Source: Thermoplasmata archaeon (GTDB lineage: Archaea; Thermoplasmatota; E2; DHVEG-1). Taken from it: a stretch of DNA of 64,000 bases. The position numbers were made by a program, and so were the translations under genes. The first letter of the stretch is position 1. Each line of letters opens with the position of its first letter. The stretch is from contig JAHWGK010000010.1 of NCBI GenBank assembly GCA_020054495.1, forward strand, positions 1 through 64,000, in the 5' to 3' direction. The notes under the pieces were generated by a model. The model was not told where the DNA came from and did not search any database. It worked only from the letters and a program-made list of their open reading frames with translations. Positions 27,613 through 36,900 of the stretch are shown one piece after another.

Positions 27613-27870
27613 CTAACCAATTTTTTTCACTTGTTCAATAATGTTGTAAATGTTCTCATCTGATACTTTAATCATAACTCTTGTACCATCCTTTCTTTCA
27701 TAAATAATTCCAGCTTGTTTCAGTACTTTTAAATGCTGAGAAACACAAGGTTGTGATTTACCAGTATATGGAATAATTTCACAAATGCACTTTTCACCAC
27801 CTTTAATACATTCAAGAATTTTTAATCTAGTACGAGCTACCAAAGCTTTAAAAACATCAACTTCACTCAT
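27613..27870 (-). CDS. ArsR-family winged-helix regulator
   Basis: 85 residues from the ATG at 27870, chosen by alignment with the paralogue at 28017-28274 and a TATA box (AATATTTAAATATT) centred about 29 bp upstream; the frame extends six codons further. ArsR fold with KCICEI (metal-binding ELCVC-like motif), the recognition helix SQPCVSQHLKVLKQAG and the wing RKDGTRVMIKV. It has one extra Cys (QPC) compared with the paralogue (QPN). It heads the permease/redox operon. Confidence 0.88.
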   Translation of the reverse strand: MSEVDVFKALVARTRLKILECIKGGEKCICEIIPYTGKSQPCVSQHLKVLKQAGIIYERKDGTRVMIKVSDENIYNIIEQVKKIG

Positions 27871-27891
27871 TAAACATATATAAGTCAATTC

Positions 27892-27906
27892 GAATATTTA
27901 AATATT
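27892..27906 (-). promoter_or_regulatory. TATA element of the ArsR-permease-redox operon
   Basis: AATATTTAAATATT, itself palindromic, lies about 29 bp before the ATG at 27870, so the transcript would start at or near the start codon. The symmetry could also serve ArsR binding. Confidence 0.5.
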
Positions 27907-28016
27907 ACTATGTTTTTTAGGTTAACAGTATAAAAAATTCAGCATCTCAATTAATACAAAACCATTAAATACAATAAAAATTCAACAATATATATTTAAT
28001 TTATGCTTTATAACTG

Positions 28017-28274
28017 TTATTTTAACTTTTTAACTGAATTAAGTATATAGAATATTTCCTTATGAAAAACTTTAATCATAACTCTTGTACCATCTTTTCT
28101 TTCTTTGATAAGGCCAGCGTGCTTAAGTATTTTTAAATGCTGTGAAACATTGGGTTGTGATTTACCAGTATATGGAATAATTTCACAAATGCACTTTTCA
28201 CCACCTTCGATACATTCAAGAATTTTTAATCTTGTTGGATCAGCTAGAGCCTTAAAAATGGTTACCGTGTTCAT
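28017..28274 (-). CDS. ArsR-family winged-helix regulator (second paralogue)
   Basis: 85 residues, about 75 percent identical by eye to the ArsR protein at 27613-27870, with the same KCICEI motif and DNA-recognition helix (SQPNVSQHLKILKHAG). A TATA box (AATATTTAAATT at 28297-28308) sits about 28 bp before the ATG, so it is probably transcribed alone as a leaderless mRNA. Tandem ArsR duplication may allow separate metal inputs; the Cys/Asn difference in the recognition helix is the main visible change. Confidence 0.88.
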   Translation of the reverse strand: MNTVTIFKALADPTRLKILECIEGGEKCICEIIPYTGKSQPNVSQHLKILKHAGLIKERKDGTRVMIKVFHKEIFYILNSVKKLK

Positions 28275-28296
28275 TGTTCAGATATAATATAACTAG

Positions 28297-28308
28297 AATA
28301 TTTAAATT
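28297..28308 (-). promoter_or_regulatory. TATA element of the second arsR gene
   Basis: AATATTTAAATT about 28 bp upstream of the ATG at 28274, matching the arrangement before the other arsR gene. Confidence 0.5.
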
Positions 28309-28464
28309 GTTTTAATTATTAGTATTGTAATTACTAAAAAGTAAATTTTTTTCATAAAGAACTCAATTGTATCTAAGTTATAGAGCCAGAAAAACAGTTT
28401 TTATAATCGATAAATTTAAATATTCAGATATATTTATACTTTGATAAAGGGAGGTAATATTAAA

Positions 28465-30006
28465 ATGAGATATAATAAATTTAGAACCGCATTAGTGCTT
28501 TTAATTATTTTCTTATTTGTTGGAATGAATTTTACTATCATAATAACTGGTAATTTTGAAAAAATTAATAATATATCCGAAGAAAAAAATTCTAATCTTT
28601 TTTCTATGTTTACTAATTCATTATTAGCCTATTGGAGTTTTGATGAAGGTAGTGGTAACATTATATATGATTATTCTGGCCATGGTTTTGATGGGATAAG
28701 AAATGGGGCATCATGGACTACTGGTTATTCGGGTTATGCCCTTGATTTTGATGGGTCCAATGATTATGTTAGTATTGATTTTTACTCAGAAGATTTGGGA
28801 TTCAATAAAACTGATGACTATAAAATTTCAGTATGGATTAAAACAGAGTTAAATGATCCAGGTATAATTTATGAGATGAGTGATTCCGATGAGATTCCAG
28901 TCACTTATTTAAAAATGAATTCTGATGGTACATTAGAAATAAAAGTACAAAGTACTGCAACCTGTGATGTTACAACATACTCTAATGATAGTTATAACGA
29001 TGGTTTATGGCATTATATCGAGGGCATATATCATGGTAATTCCTCTTATCCAACAGTGGAAATGTATGTTGATGGTGAATTAGTTGGTTTTAAAACAGAT
29101 TGGTTATGTCCCCAGGACTCAAATCAGTTTAAAAGAGCCAAAATAGGTATAACAAGTTATGATGATACAGAGTGTTTTAATGGAGTAATTGATGAAGTTA
29201 AAATATACAAAAACCCTGAAGGAAATCAACCTCCAAATGCACCAACAATAGAAGGCCCAACCACAGGAACAGTTGGTGAAGAGTATAGTTATACCTTTTT
29301 GGCTACAGATCCAGAGGGAGGCGATATATCCTACTGGATTGATTGGGGAGACGATAACAATACAGGCTGGATCGGACCATATAGTTCGAACGAAGTAGTA
29401 AATGTAAATTATACGTGGTCTGAAAATGGATTATTCGAAATTAGAGCCAAAACAAAAGATATTTTTCATGATGAAAGTGAATGGACAACATTACTTGTGG
29501 CAATGGGAAATCTAGCCCCAGATGCGCCAAGTATAACAGGTCCAACAAGTGGAAAAAAGGGAGAACAGATGGAATTTACATTTGTTACAACAGATATAAA
29601 TGGACATGATGTAAGCTATTATGTTGAATGGGGAGATGATTCAAATACCGGATGGACTGAAAATTATCCTTCAGGGGAAGAAGTAACTCTTAGTCACAGT
29701 TGGTCTGTTCCTGGAACATATATGTTTCGGGCAAAAGCAAAGGATATTTATGATGCTGAAAGTGATTGGTCTGAATCATATTCAATTACTATAACAGAAA
29801 AAACTCTTCTTTTAGGATTCATTACGAATATGAGTTCAAATGAAGAATACATTACTTTCGATGCAAAACTGTTAATATATATAGGATTAAATCCAATTAA
29901 CACCAGGTTTTATTCATCCGAAGAAACGATATTATTATCAAACGATTATACTGGAAAAATAACCGAGCAATATATATTAGGTATTTTTAATACAGTTATC
30001 ATCTAA
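28465..30006 (+). CDS. Secreted LamG/concanavalin-like protein with two PKD-type domains
   Basis: About 513 residues from the ATG at 28465, which has GGGAGGT upstream; the frame opens at a TTG at 28441. A signal anchor (about 5-30) is followed by a LamG-like jelly-roll (about 55-255: LLAYWSFDEGSGNIIYDYSG, ALDFDGSNDYVSI, GVIDEVKIY). Two PKD-like domains follow (about 260-355 and 355-450, each with WGDDxNTGW). The C-terminal 70 residues show no membrane helix. It is probably a carbohydrate- or surface-binding adhesin. Confidence 0.82.
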   Translation: MRYNKFRTALVLLIIFLFVGMNFTIIITGNFEKINNISEEKNSNLFSMFTNSLLAYWSFDEGSGNIIYDYSGHGFDGIRNGASWTTGYSGYALDFDGSNDYVSIDFYSEDLGFNKTDDYKISVWIKTELNDPGIIYEMSDSDEIPVTYLKMNSDGTLEIKVQSTATCDVTTYSNDSYNDGLWHYIEGIYHGNSSYPTVEMYVDGELVGFKTDWLCPQDSNQFKRAKIGITSYDDTECFNGVIDEVKIYKNPEGNQPPNAPTIEGPTTGTVGEEYSYTFLATDPEGGDISYWIDWGDDNNTGWIGPYSSNEVVNVNYTWSENGLFEIRAKTKDIFHDESEWTTLLVAMGNLAPDAPSITGPTSGKKGEQMEFTFVTTDINGHDVSYYVEWGDDSNTGWTENYPSGEEVTLSHSWSVPGTYMFRAKAKDIYDAESDWSESYSITITEKTLLLGFITNMSSNEEYITFDAKLLIYIGLNPINTRFYSSEETILLSNDYTGKITEQYILGIFNTVII

Positions 30007-30178
30007 CCTAATAATTCTTACTTTTTTAGAAAAAATAAAGCAATAATTTCTCCAAAAAAACAAATATCATATTTTTTCTCTCATTTTTTTTGTTTTGATT
30101 ATGAAATTAGTTGCATTAAAACCCAACATTTTAAGTAATCAAACTCTTTTTTAAAATTAATAGAAAAGAGATTTTAGC

Positions 30179-31705
30179 ATGAAAAAGAAAACGTTAGCAG
30201 TTGGATTTACTGTTTTACTGTTTACAACAATTTTGAATGGATGTATACAAGAATCTCCATCAGATGAAGAACCAAATACAATTGAAGATTCTGAAACTGT
30301 TGAAGAACCAATGACGGCTTACATAGATGATGATTTTAATATAACATACTCAGGGTGGGGTGTTGATCATTTTGATTCAATCCAAGATGGAATTAATAAT
30401 GTAACTGAGGGAAGTACTGTTTATGTTTACAATGGTATTTATTATGAAAGCATAGTTATCAACAAATCTATAACCCTGATTGGAGAGGATAAATTCAACA
30501 CCATCATCGATAACAGGGGAGATAGAGATGTAGTAAAGATCACCATTGAAAACTGTACTATTCGAAATATAAATATAAGCAATGGATCCTATGCAGGAGT
30601 TAAAATATTTTCAAATAGAAACACATTAGCAAACAACACTTTCTATAACAATAACTATAGTATCTGGATTGATACACGGTCAGATAATATAATTTCTGAC
30701 AATATTTTTTCACACAATCAAAATGGTATAAGATTAAAAAAGGCATCTAATACTATAGTAACCCAGAATCAAATATTGTCAAATAATTCAGAAGGAGTTA
30801 TACTTGAATCTTCCATTAATGCAACAATTTTAGATAATATATTTCAAAACAATGGAATTATAATTTCAGGATTGAACTCCGCATGGAATACCCATGTTAT
30901 TGAAAACAATACTGCAAACGATAAACCAATATATTATTATAAAAATGAAAACAGAATAACAATTCCAAATGATGCAATTCAGATAATACTTGCAAATTGT
31001 AGTAATATTGAAATTAAAAACATCAATTTTGAAAACATGAAAATTTCTATTCAAATAGGTTATAGTTCGAATATTAGAATTGAGAGTAACTACTTTGAAT
31101 CTAGCGTTCAAAGTGCAATGTTACTATATAAGTCAAATGATAATGTAATACTTAATAATACGATTGATTCTGTAAATGGTATTGATATAAGCAAATCAGA
31201 AAATAATGACATTAGACAAAATGCCATAAAAAACACTAATAATGCAATTATAATGTATCTATCAAAATACAACAACATTACAGAAAATAATATCTATTCA
31301 AATAGTGAATACGGAATATATATACAAGCTAGATCAGACAACAACATAATATCAAAAAATATACTATACAATAATCATGTTGGCATTCGTCTAAAAAGCT
31401 CAAAAAATAACAATGTATATAAAAATGAATTCAACAATAACTCTTACAAAGGACTTTATATATGTTGCCAATCAGAAAACAATACAATATACAATAACTC
31501 ATTTATTAAGAACTTAGAACATGTAGATTATGCTGTTCCTAATTTAAATTATTTTTATAACAATGAAATCGGTAACTACTGGGATGATTACCAAGCAAGA
31601 TATCCAGATGCTATGCAACTAAATGGAGTTTGGGATATATCTTACAAAATTCCTTTCAGTAGTTACGAAGATAAATATCCGTTAGTTTATCCTGTTGAGT
31701 TTTAA
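30179..31705 (+). CDS. Beta-helix (NosD-like) lipoprotein
   Basis: 508 residues. A signal peptide with lipobox LNGC (Cys22 region) is followed by an acidic linker. A right-handed parallel beta-helix (about 60-480) starts DHFDSIQDGINNVTEGSTVYVYNG and has many N-N-x-I/N-x-I repeats. The end, EIGNYWDDYQARYPDA with YKIPFSSYEDKYPLVYP, is the usual closing unit of these proteins. N-x-S/T sequons are dense. Cell-surface attached; ligand unknown. Confidence 0.85.
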   Translation: MKKKTLAVGFTVLLFTTILNGCIQESPSDEEPNTIEDSETVEEPMTAYIDDDFNITYSGWGVDHFDSIQDGINNVTEGSTVYVYNGIYYESIVINKSITLIGEDKFNTIIDNRGDRDVVKITIENCTIRNINISNGSYAGVKIFSNRNTLANNTFYNNNYSIWIDTRSDNIISDNIFSHNQNGIRLKKASNTIVTQNQILSNNSEGVILESSINATILDNIFQNNGIIISGLNSAWNTHVIENNTANDKPIYYYKNENRITIPNDAIQIILANCSNIEIKNINFENMKISIQIGYSSNIRIESNYFESSVQSAMLLYKSNDNVILNNTIDSVNGIDISKSENNDIRQNAIKNTNNAIIMYLSKYNNITENNIYSNSEYGIYIQARSDNNIISKNILYNNHVGIRLKSSKNNNVYKNEFNNNSYKGLYICCQSENNTIYNNSFIKNLEHVDYAVPNLNYFYNNEIGNYWDDYQARYPDAMQLNGVWDISYKIPFSSYEDKYPLVYPVEF

Positions 31706-32045
31706 TTTTTTTATTTTGTTTTGATAAAGAAGGAAAAATAACAAAGGGCATAAATTCCAATCTATTGCTAATATTCTTAAAGGACTTTCTAAGTTGTCAT
31801 CCTGATCCAGTCCCAATACTACATTTATTACTTAATCGTTTAAGTTAAAATTATTCTTTTCCTCCTCTTTTCTTTTTTAATCAGAAAGTATTAAAGAGGC
31901 AAGTTGGGAAACATAACCTGTTCAACCTTGCCCTTAGATCATATAAAAAAGGCGTGAGAGGAAAGAAAATTTATAAGAACCGGAGAATTTTAGATTGTTT
32001 GACAAAAAAGGCTCAATCGATCAATTTTTATCCGAGAAATCTAGG
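31706..32045. other. Intergenic region with an inverted repeat
   Basis: No gene is supported. GGCAAGTTG (31898-31906) can pair with CAACCTTGCC (31923-31932, one bulged C), giving a 9-bp imperfect hairpin with a 16-nt loop. It may be a terminator for one of the flanking genes or part of a small RNA. Confidence 0.3.
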
Positions 32046-32103
32046 TGGGCCCGGCAGGAGGTTAACAGTTTTACAGAAGTAATTCTAGCTAAAACATTAA
32101 TAT
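32046..32103. repeat. Conserved intergenic element, copy 2
   Basis: The 22-bp core at 32046-32067 is identical to the copies at 24196 and 33897. Downstream CAGAAG and TAAAACATTAATA are similar to the other copies. It lies about 33 bp after the stop of the nucleotidyltransferase gene and forms, with the copy at 33897, a pair of direct repeats around that two-gene module. Confidence 0.8.
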
Positions 32104-32135
32104 TTTTTGATGTTTTTAGTTAACTTATAATTCAT

Positions 32136-32765
32136 TCATTTTATATATTCCACACGATGTCCTTTTTCTTCTATTTTTTTCATTTTTATGTTAAAATCAT
32201 TAATTATACCTTTGAATTTCTTTGATTGTTTTTTTATTTCTTTATGTACTATTGTAAAATCAATTTCTGATTTAGTCAATAGAAGAATTAGATCATCTTC
32301 ATCTCTTTCTCTAGGAGTAATACTTTTAAATAAAAAAATATCATGCCTGTCTAAACAGTTTATATTTAGTTTCTTTGTTGACAACTTTGTTCTTACTGAT
32401 CGACTCATAATTGAATCTGTTAGTTCAAATTTACCCATTACGTTTTCAACGAATAGATCTATCCATATCTCATCATCTTTATATATGAAAAATGTTGCTT
32501 CCATTTGAACTACTGGTGGGAAGTATTGTTCAGATGTCTCATATCCGAGTTCAGTTATTGCATTAAAGAATTCTGCGCAATCATATTTGTTCTTGAACAA
32601 TATATCAACATCTTTTGTCGCATCTTTATATCCATAATAGCTCATTGCTGAGCCACCAATAAGATAAATTTCAATTTCATTTTTTAATAATGTATCTATT
32701 TGTATTAACTCATTTTTTATGTAACTCCAGTTTTGTGTTTTATATTCATAGTTGCCCATGATCAT
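32136..32765 (-). CDS. Nucleotidyltransferase-fold protein of an AbiE-like two-gene module
   Basis: 209 residues. The motif IYLIGGSAMSYYGYK followed by KDVDILF (Gly-Gly-Ser and Asp-x-Asp) is the minimal nucleotidyltransferase active site; ITPRERDEDDLILLL lies later. It overlaps the upstream winged-helix gene by 4 nt (ATGA). Winged-helix plus nucleotidyltransferase pairs of this type resemble AbiE/MNT-like toxin-antitoxin systems, in which the transferase is the toxin. Toxicity is inferred from organisation only. Confidence 0.7.
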   Translation of the reverse strand: MIMGNYEYKTQNWSYIKNELIQIDTLLKNEIEIYLIGGSAMSYYGYKDATKDVDILFKNKYDCAEFFNAITELGYETSEQYFPPVVQMEATFFIYKDDEIWIDLFVENVMGKFELTDSIMSRSVRTKLSTKKLNINCLDRHDIFLFKSITPRERDEDDLILLLTKSEIDFTIVHKEIKKQSKKFKGIINDFNIKMKKIEEKGHRVEYIK

Positions 32766-33697
32766 CTTCCATATAGTTGGTCAAGTTCTTCTATATACTT
32801 CATCTTCAGTTGGGGAGTCTCTTTATTGTATTGGAAAAGATCTATTACTTGTTTCATCGCTTCTTTATAATAATACTTACCTTTTGATTTAAATTCATCT
32901 TGATTGGGCTGTTTAATATAATATAAATATGCCAAATATCGTAGCTGTGTTGGATCTTGTTTTCTAGATAAGACTGTTAAAAATGCATCATCCCAGATAT
33001 TTAATTTCCTATTTGAATATATATAAAAATTGTTGCCAGGTAGCAATTTTAATCCATATTTTTCTAGCATTGCTGCCCCTGTTTTTTGGAACGTTGATTG
33101 CTGTATATTTTTTTGAGTTTTTATTAGAAACTCAATTCCCTTTAACCATATCAATGATGCGTTTTTATCTGCACTTTGAATTATCTGTAGCGCTTTGAAC
33201 TCCTCATATGCTTCTAAGAAGTTAATTAGCTCATTATTTATTCTATTTATTCCCCAAGTATATTCATTTGAAATTTTTGCTTCTTTATATCTTTTAATAA
33301 TTGCCAATTTATGAAGCTTGGATAAATATCTTTTCGTATTCCTAATACTGAGAGCAACAATTTCTGCAATAAATTTTGCAGTACATTTATCATGTAGCAT
33401 GCTCAGCAATACTTTCAAGGTTGTATCTTTAAAAACACCTTTGTTAAGTAAGTGAGGATATCCATCAAGTAGGTTTTTTAAATATGAAGCAACTGGAATA
33501 TTTGCTTGCTGAATTTGTATATTTTTACCATTTTCTCTTTTTTCAATAAGCCCTAGATATTGAAGCCGATATATACTTGTATAAATTGTTTTGTATTTTA
33601 GGATAGAGCCATATTCTTTTTTTATTTTATGATACATCTGTGATGGTGTTACTAATTCATTTGAATTTTGAAATATTAGCAGGTCAATCTCGTTCAT
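32762..33697 (-). CDS. Winged-helix protein of an AbiE-like two-gene module (putative antitoxin/regulator)
   Basis: 311 residues. The N-terminal part (about 1-65: LVTPSQMYHKIKKEYGSILK, YTSIYRLQYLGLIEKRENG) is a winged helix, and a second helix-turn-helix-like part follows (about 90-140, KFIAEIVALSIRNTKRYLSK). The C-terminal half is helical. It precedes and overlaps the nucleotidyltransferase gene. The promoter has a perfect inverted repeat around its TATA box, the expected binding site for autoregulation. Confidence 0.65.
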   Translation of the reverse strand: MNEIDLLIFQNSNELVTPSQMYHKIKKEYGSILKYKTIYTSIYRLQYLGLIEKRENGKNIQIQQANIPVASYLKNLLDGYPHLLNKGVFKDTTLKVLLSMLHDKCTAKFIAEIVALSIRNTKRYLSKLHKLAIIKRYKEAKISNEYTWGINRINNELINFLEAYEEFKALQIIQSADKNASLIWLKGIEFLIKTQKNIQQSTFQKTGAAMLEKYGLKLLPGNNFYIYSNRKLNIWDDAFLTVLSRKQDPTQLRYLAYLYYIKQPNQDEFKSKGKYYYKEAMKQVIDLFQYNKETPQLKMKYIEELDQLYGR

Positions 33698-33700
33698 GCG

Positions 33701-33750
33701 TATGACAAAATTAGAGAACCATATTTAAATATTTCTTTATTTTTGTCATA
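33701..33750 (-). promoter_or_regulatory. Inverted-repeat operator flanking the TATA box of the first module
   Basis: TATGACAAAA (33701-33710) and TTTTGTCATA (33741-33750) are a perfect 10-bp inverted repeat, centres 40 bp apart. The palindromic TATA element ATATTTAAATAT lies between. The inner arm is 3 bp from the start codon, so a dimeric regulator bound to both arms would block the whole promoter. Confidence 0.75.
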
Positions 33751-33896
33751 GTTATGTGTTTTTTAAAGATGTTATTAATTATCATGTCACCATCGGACTG
33801 TGAACAGATCAACATGAGAAAATCAGGTAAAATCTGGTTTACTGTATTAAACTATCGTTTAACTAAATAAACGTTTTAAGGTTTAAAAAGTAAAAG

Positions 33897-33955
33897 TGGG
33901 CCCGGCAGGAGGTTAACAATTCAGCAGGAGATAAATCAGTTAAAATATATTCAAT
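33897..33955. repeat. Conserved intergenic element, copy 3, with a degenerate half-copy upstream
   Basis: The exact 22-bp core is at 33897-33918, followed by CAGGAGATAAATCAGTTAAA and TTCAATA. A second, diverged stretch at about 33803-33838 (AACAGATC, CATGAG, AAATCAGGTAAAATC) matches only the distal part. It lies 36 bp after the stop of the giant surface-protein gene. Confidence 0.75.
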
Positions 33956-33991
33956 AGGTGCTCGTTTTGTTTTTTCCCCTATCTGTTGATG

Positions 33992-36900
33992 TTATTTCTT
34001 CTTTTTTGTCTGTTTTTTATTTTGTTTCTTATCTTTTTCAACAGTTTTTTCCTTTTGTTTTTCAGCTTCTCCTTTCTTCCTTTTTATAATTAAATAGGAT
34101 ATAATGACTAATATTACGATAAAAATAAGAGCTATGTAAGTGTAAGATATATTCTCCTTATAATCTACTAGCTCGTCGTTATTAGGATCGTATACATAAT
34201 CCCATGTTCCATCTTTTTCATAATCTATCAAATAGGTACCATCTTCTTGTTGGAGATAATCTACATCAATGAATATTAGCAATTGATTTGACCATCCAGA
34301 GAGGGCACTATTGTTATCTTCCGATTGAGCCCGAACTCTATAAAATCCAGCCTCATTAAAAGTGTGATTAATTATTGATGTTTCGCCTGAATTGTAGAAA
34401 TCTGTCCATTCATCAACAGTATTATCATTGTCCCAATCCCAGCCATATCTTAGTAAGTCATTTATGTCGTTGTCTTCTGAAATTGCTATAAAGCTATATT
34501 TAATGCCCGATTCTCCTTCTGTGGGCCCATTAACAATTGGTTTTGTTGGTGGATTATTTGCTATAGTAATTGTAACACTAATTGTATCTGTATCGGTTTT
34601 TCCTGAATCATCTGTAACGGTGAGTTTTACAGTGTATGTTCCAATTTCTGAATAGATATGCGTTGTTTGTTGGCCACTGTCCGTGTCTCCATCGCCAAAA
34701 TCCCAATTATAATTTATTATTCTGCTATCATCAGTGCTTCTAGATGCATCAAAAGTTATTGGAGTGTTGATAAAGCCAAATTCTTCACTAGCCGAGGCAT
34801 CTGCATTTGGGGGAAAGTCTGTTGTGTAAGATGATGAAGATGAACCGCCTCCTCCGCCGGGTGTTATAAGATTTCCAGCGATTCCATAAAGTGAAAAATG
34901 TGAAACCTTTGCCCATATATATCCTTCATAGTTTTTGCCATATAATTCAACATTTGCAGTGTCTACACCTGTTTCAAAAACCCAGTCAAGATCATCTGTT
35001 ACTTTTATCCATTTTCTAGTTTCCTCACTGAAGAAATAGAATTTCAAAGAATTTTCATTTATATCGCCGACATCCTTTGCGTCTCCATCACCTGTTCTAT
35101 CCAGATCAGATGCTGTGTAATGTATGATTATCCATGCTTCATCAATTATGTCCCTTGTTTTATTCTGAATATTTTCACTCAAATTTATTTCGAGATATTT
35201 CCCAGTGTTTTCTTCATTAGAGTTTAATCCCATGGTATGGGTTAATGCGAAAGGAGTTGCCGAGGTGTTATACCGGGTCATTTTTATCCATGGTTTTGCA
35301 GTTCCATTGAGTTCAACCCAAATAGTTGAGTCTATATGTTTAATTGCTTCTACGTAGAATAAATCCCGTGGTGTTGGATATTGTACCTCAATGGAATTTG
35401 GTAATATCGTCTGCCTTTTGGCTTTAAGAATATTTAGCACAATCCAATGATCTGAATGGTATGGATGGGAAATCATCACTATTGTTTGTGTGTTATTCCA
35501 TACTCCGTATTTGACAGCTAGCCGGTTATAATCTGAATCAATCATCTCTGAAATATTATCTCCTGATTCATTCAAAATATTATACGTAATGTTTCCAACG
35601 GTTTCACTTCCGGCATCTGGTCTGCCAATAAGGACGATGTTTGAAGCATTATAATAGTTTGAATTTGACAGTAGTTCTTCTGCTGAAACAATGGTAATAT
35701 TGGTATAGATGTCAAGGTTATCCATGAAATCTAAAACATCTTGATCAATGTCATATGCTAGAATGATGTTATCTACATGTGGTGCATAAGTATCTAAATC
35801 TTCAGAGTCGTTAACGCCATCAAAGTCTGTATCCTCGATAAGTGGATGGCTGCCGTAAAATATTTCATCTCCATCATTTAGTGAATCATTATCTGTATCA
35901 CTAAGGAGTGGATCTGTCATCCAATGAATTTCAGCAGAATCATTTAATCCGTCGAAGTCTGTGTCATTATTTTTTGGATCTGTGTTTAAGAATACCTCGT
36001 ATCCATCAATTAATCCATCTTCATCAGTATCTGGATTCCTAGGATTTGTAGTTAAATTATATTCCATCTTATCAAAAAGTAAATCACTATCAGTATCTGC
36101 TATAATCAAGCTTGAGTTAAACATGTATTCTTCATAGTCACTGAGTCCATCTGAGTCGGTATCAGGTTTATTTGGATTAGAATTAAGTTTGAACTCTATT
36201 GAGTCATTTAGTCCATCAAAATCTGTATCAATCAAGTTAGGATTGCTTCTGAAATTGATTTCAGTTGAGTCATCAAGACTATCATGGTCAGTATCATAAT
36301 GAAGGGGATTGGTACCAGTTATTATTTCTGTTGGATCAGTGAGACCATCATGATCAGTATCAACATCTCGTGGGTTTGTTGAATTGCTATAACAGTTGTG
36401 TTCCCATAGATCAGAAAGACCGTCACCATCTGTATCTACTACCCTGTGATCGCTTGTGACATTAATTGTATGCTCTCCAGAGATGTCTGTATAAGTTACA
36501 GGCCAGCCTATAATTTCATTTACATCTATAATAAAATCACCATCAGTATCTGTTCCATCTCCAAAACATTCCCATGTGATTGCCCCAGATCCTGTTGTAT
36601 TTACTTCTATGAATCCAATTATTTCTCTTTTAAGTTCTGGTGGTAGTGCACCTGAATAATTCCAGAGGATATAATATTGCATCAAATAAGAACCATTGGC
36701 AAGTGAGTTATTTATCGTAAAGGTAGTTGAATTCTCAGAAATTAGCCCAACAGATGGTTTTCCATTGAATATCTCTTGAGTATAATTGGAACCTTTTAGT
36801 GTTATTATTAGAGAGCAATTATCAGGTTGTCCAGTATCTGGTCGCTCAATTCCCAAAACTCGATATTTGATTACTGTTGAGATGGTCTCATTTGGGGAGA

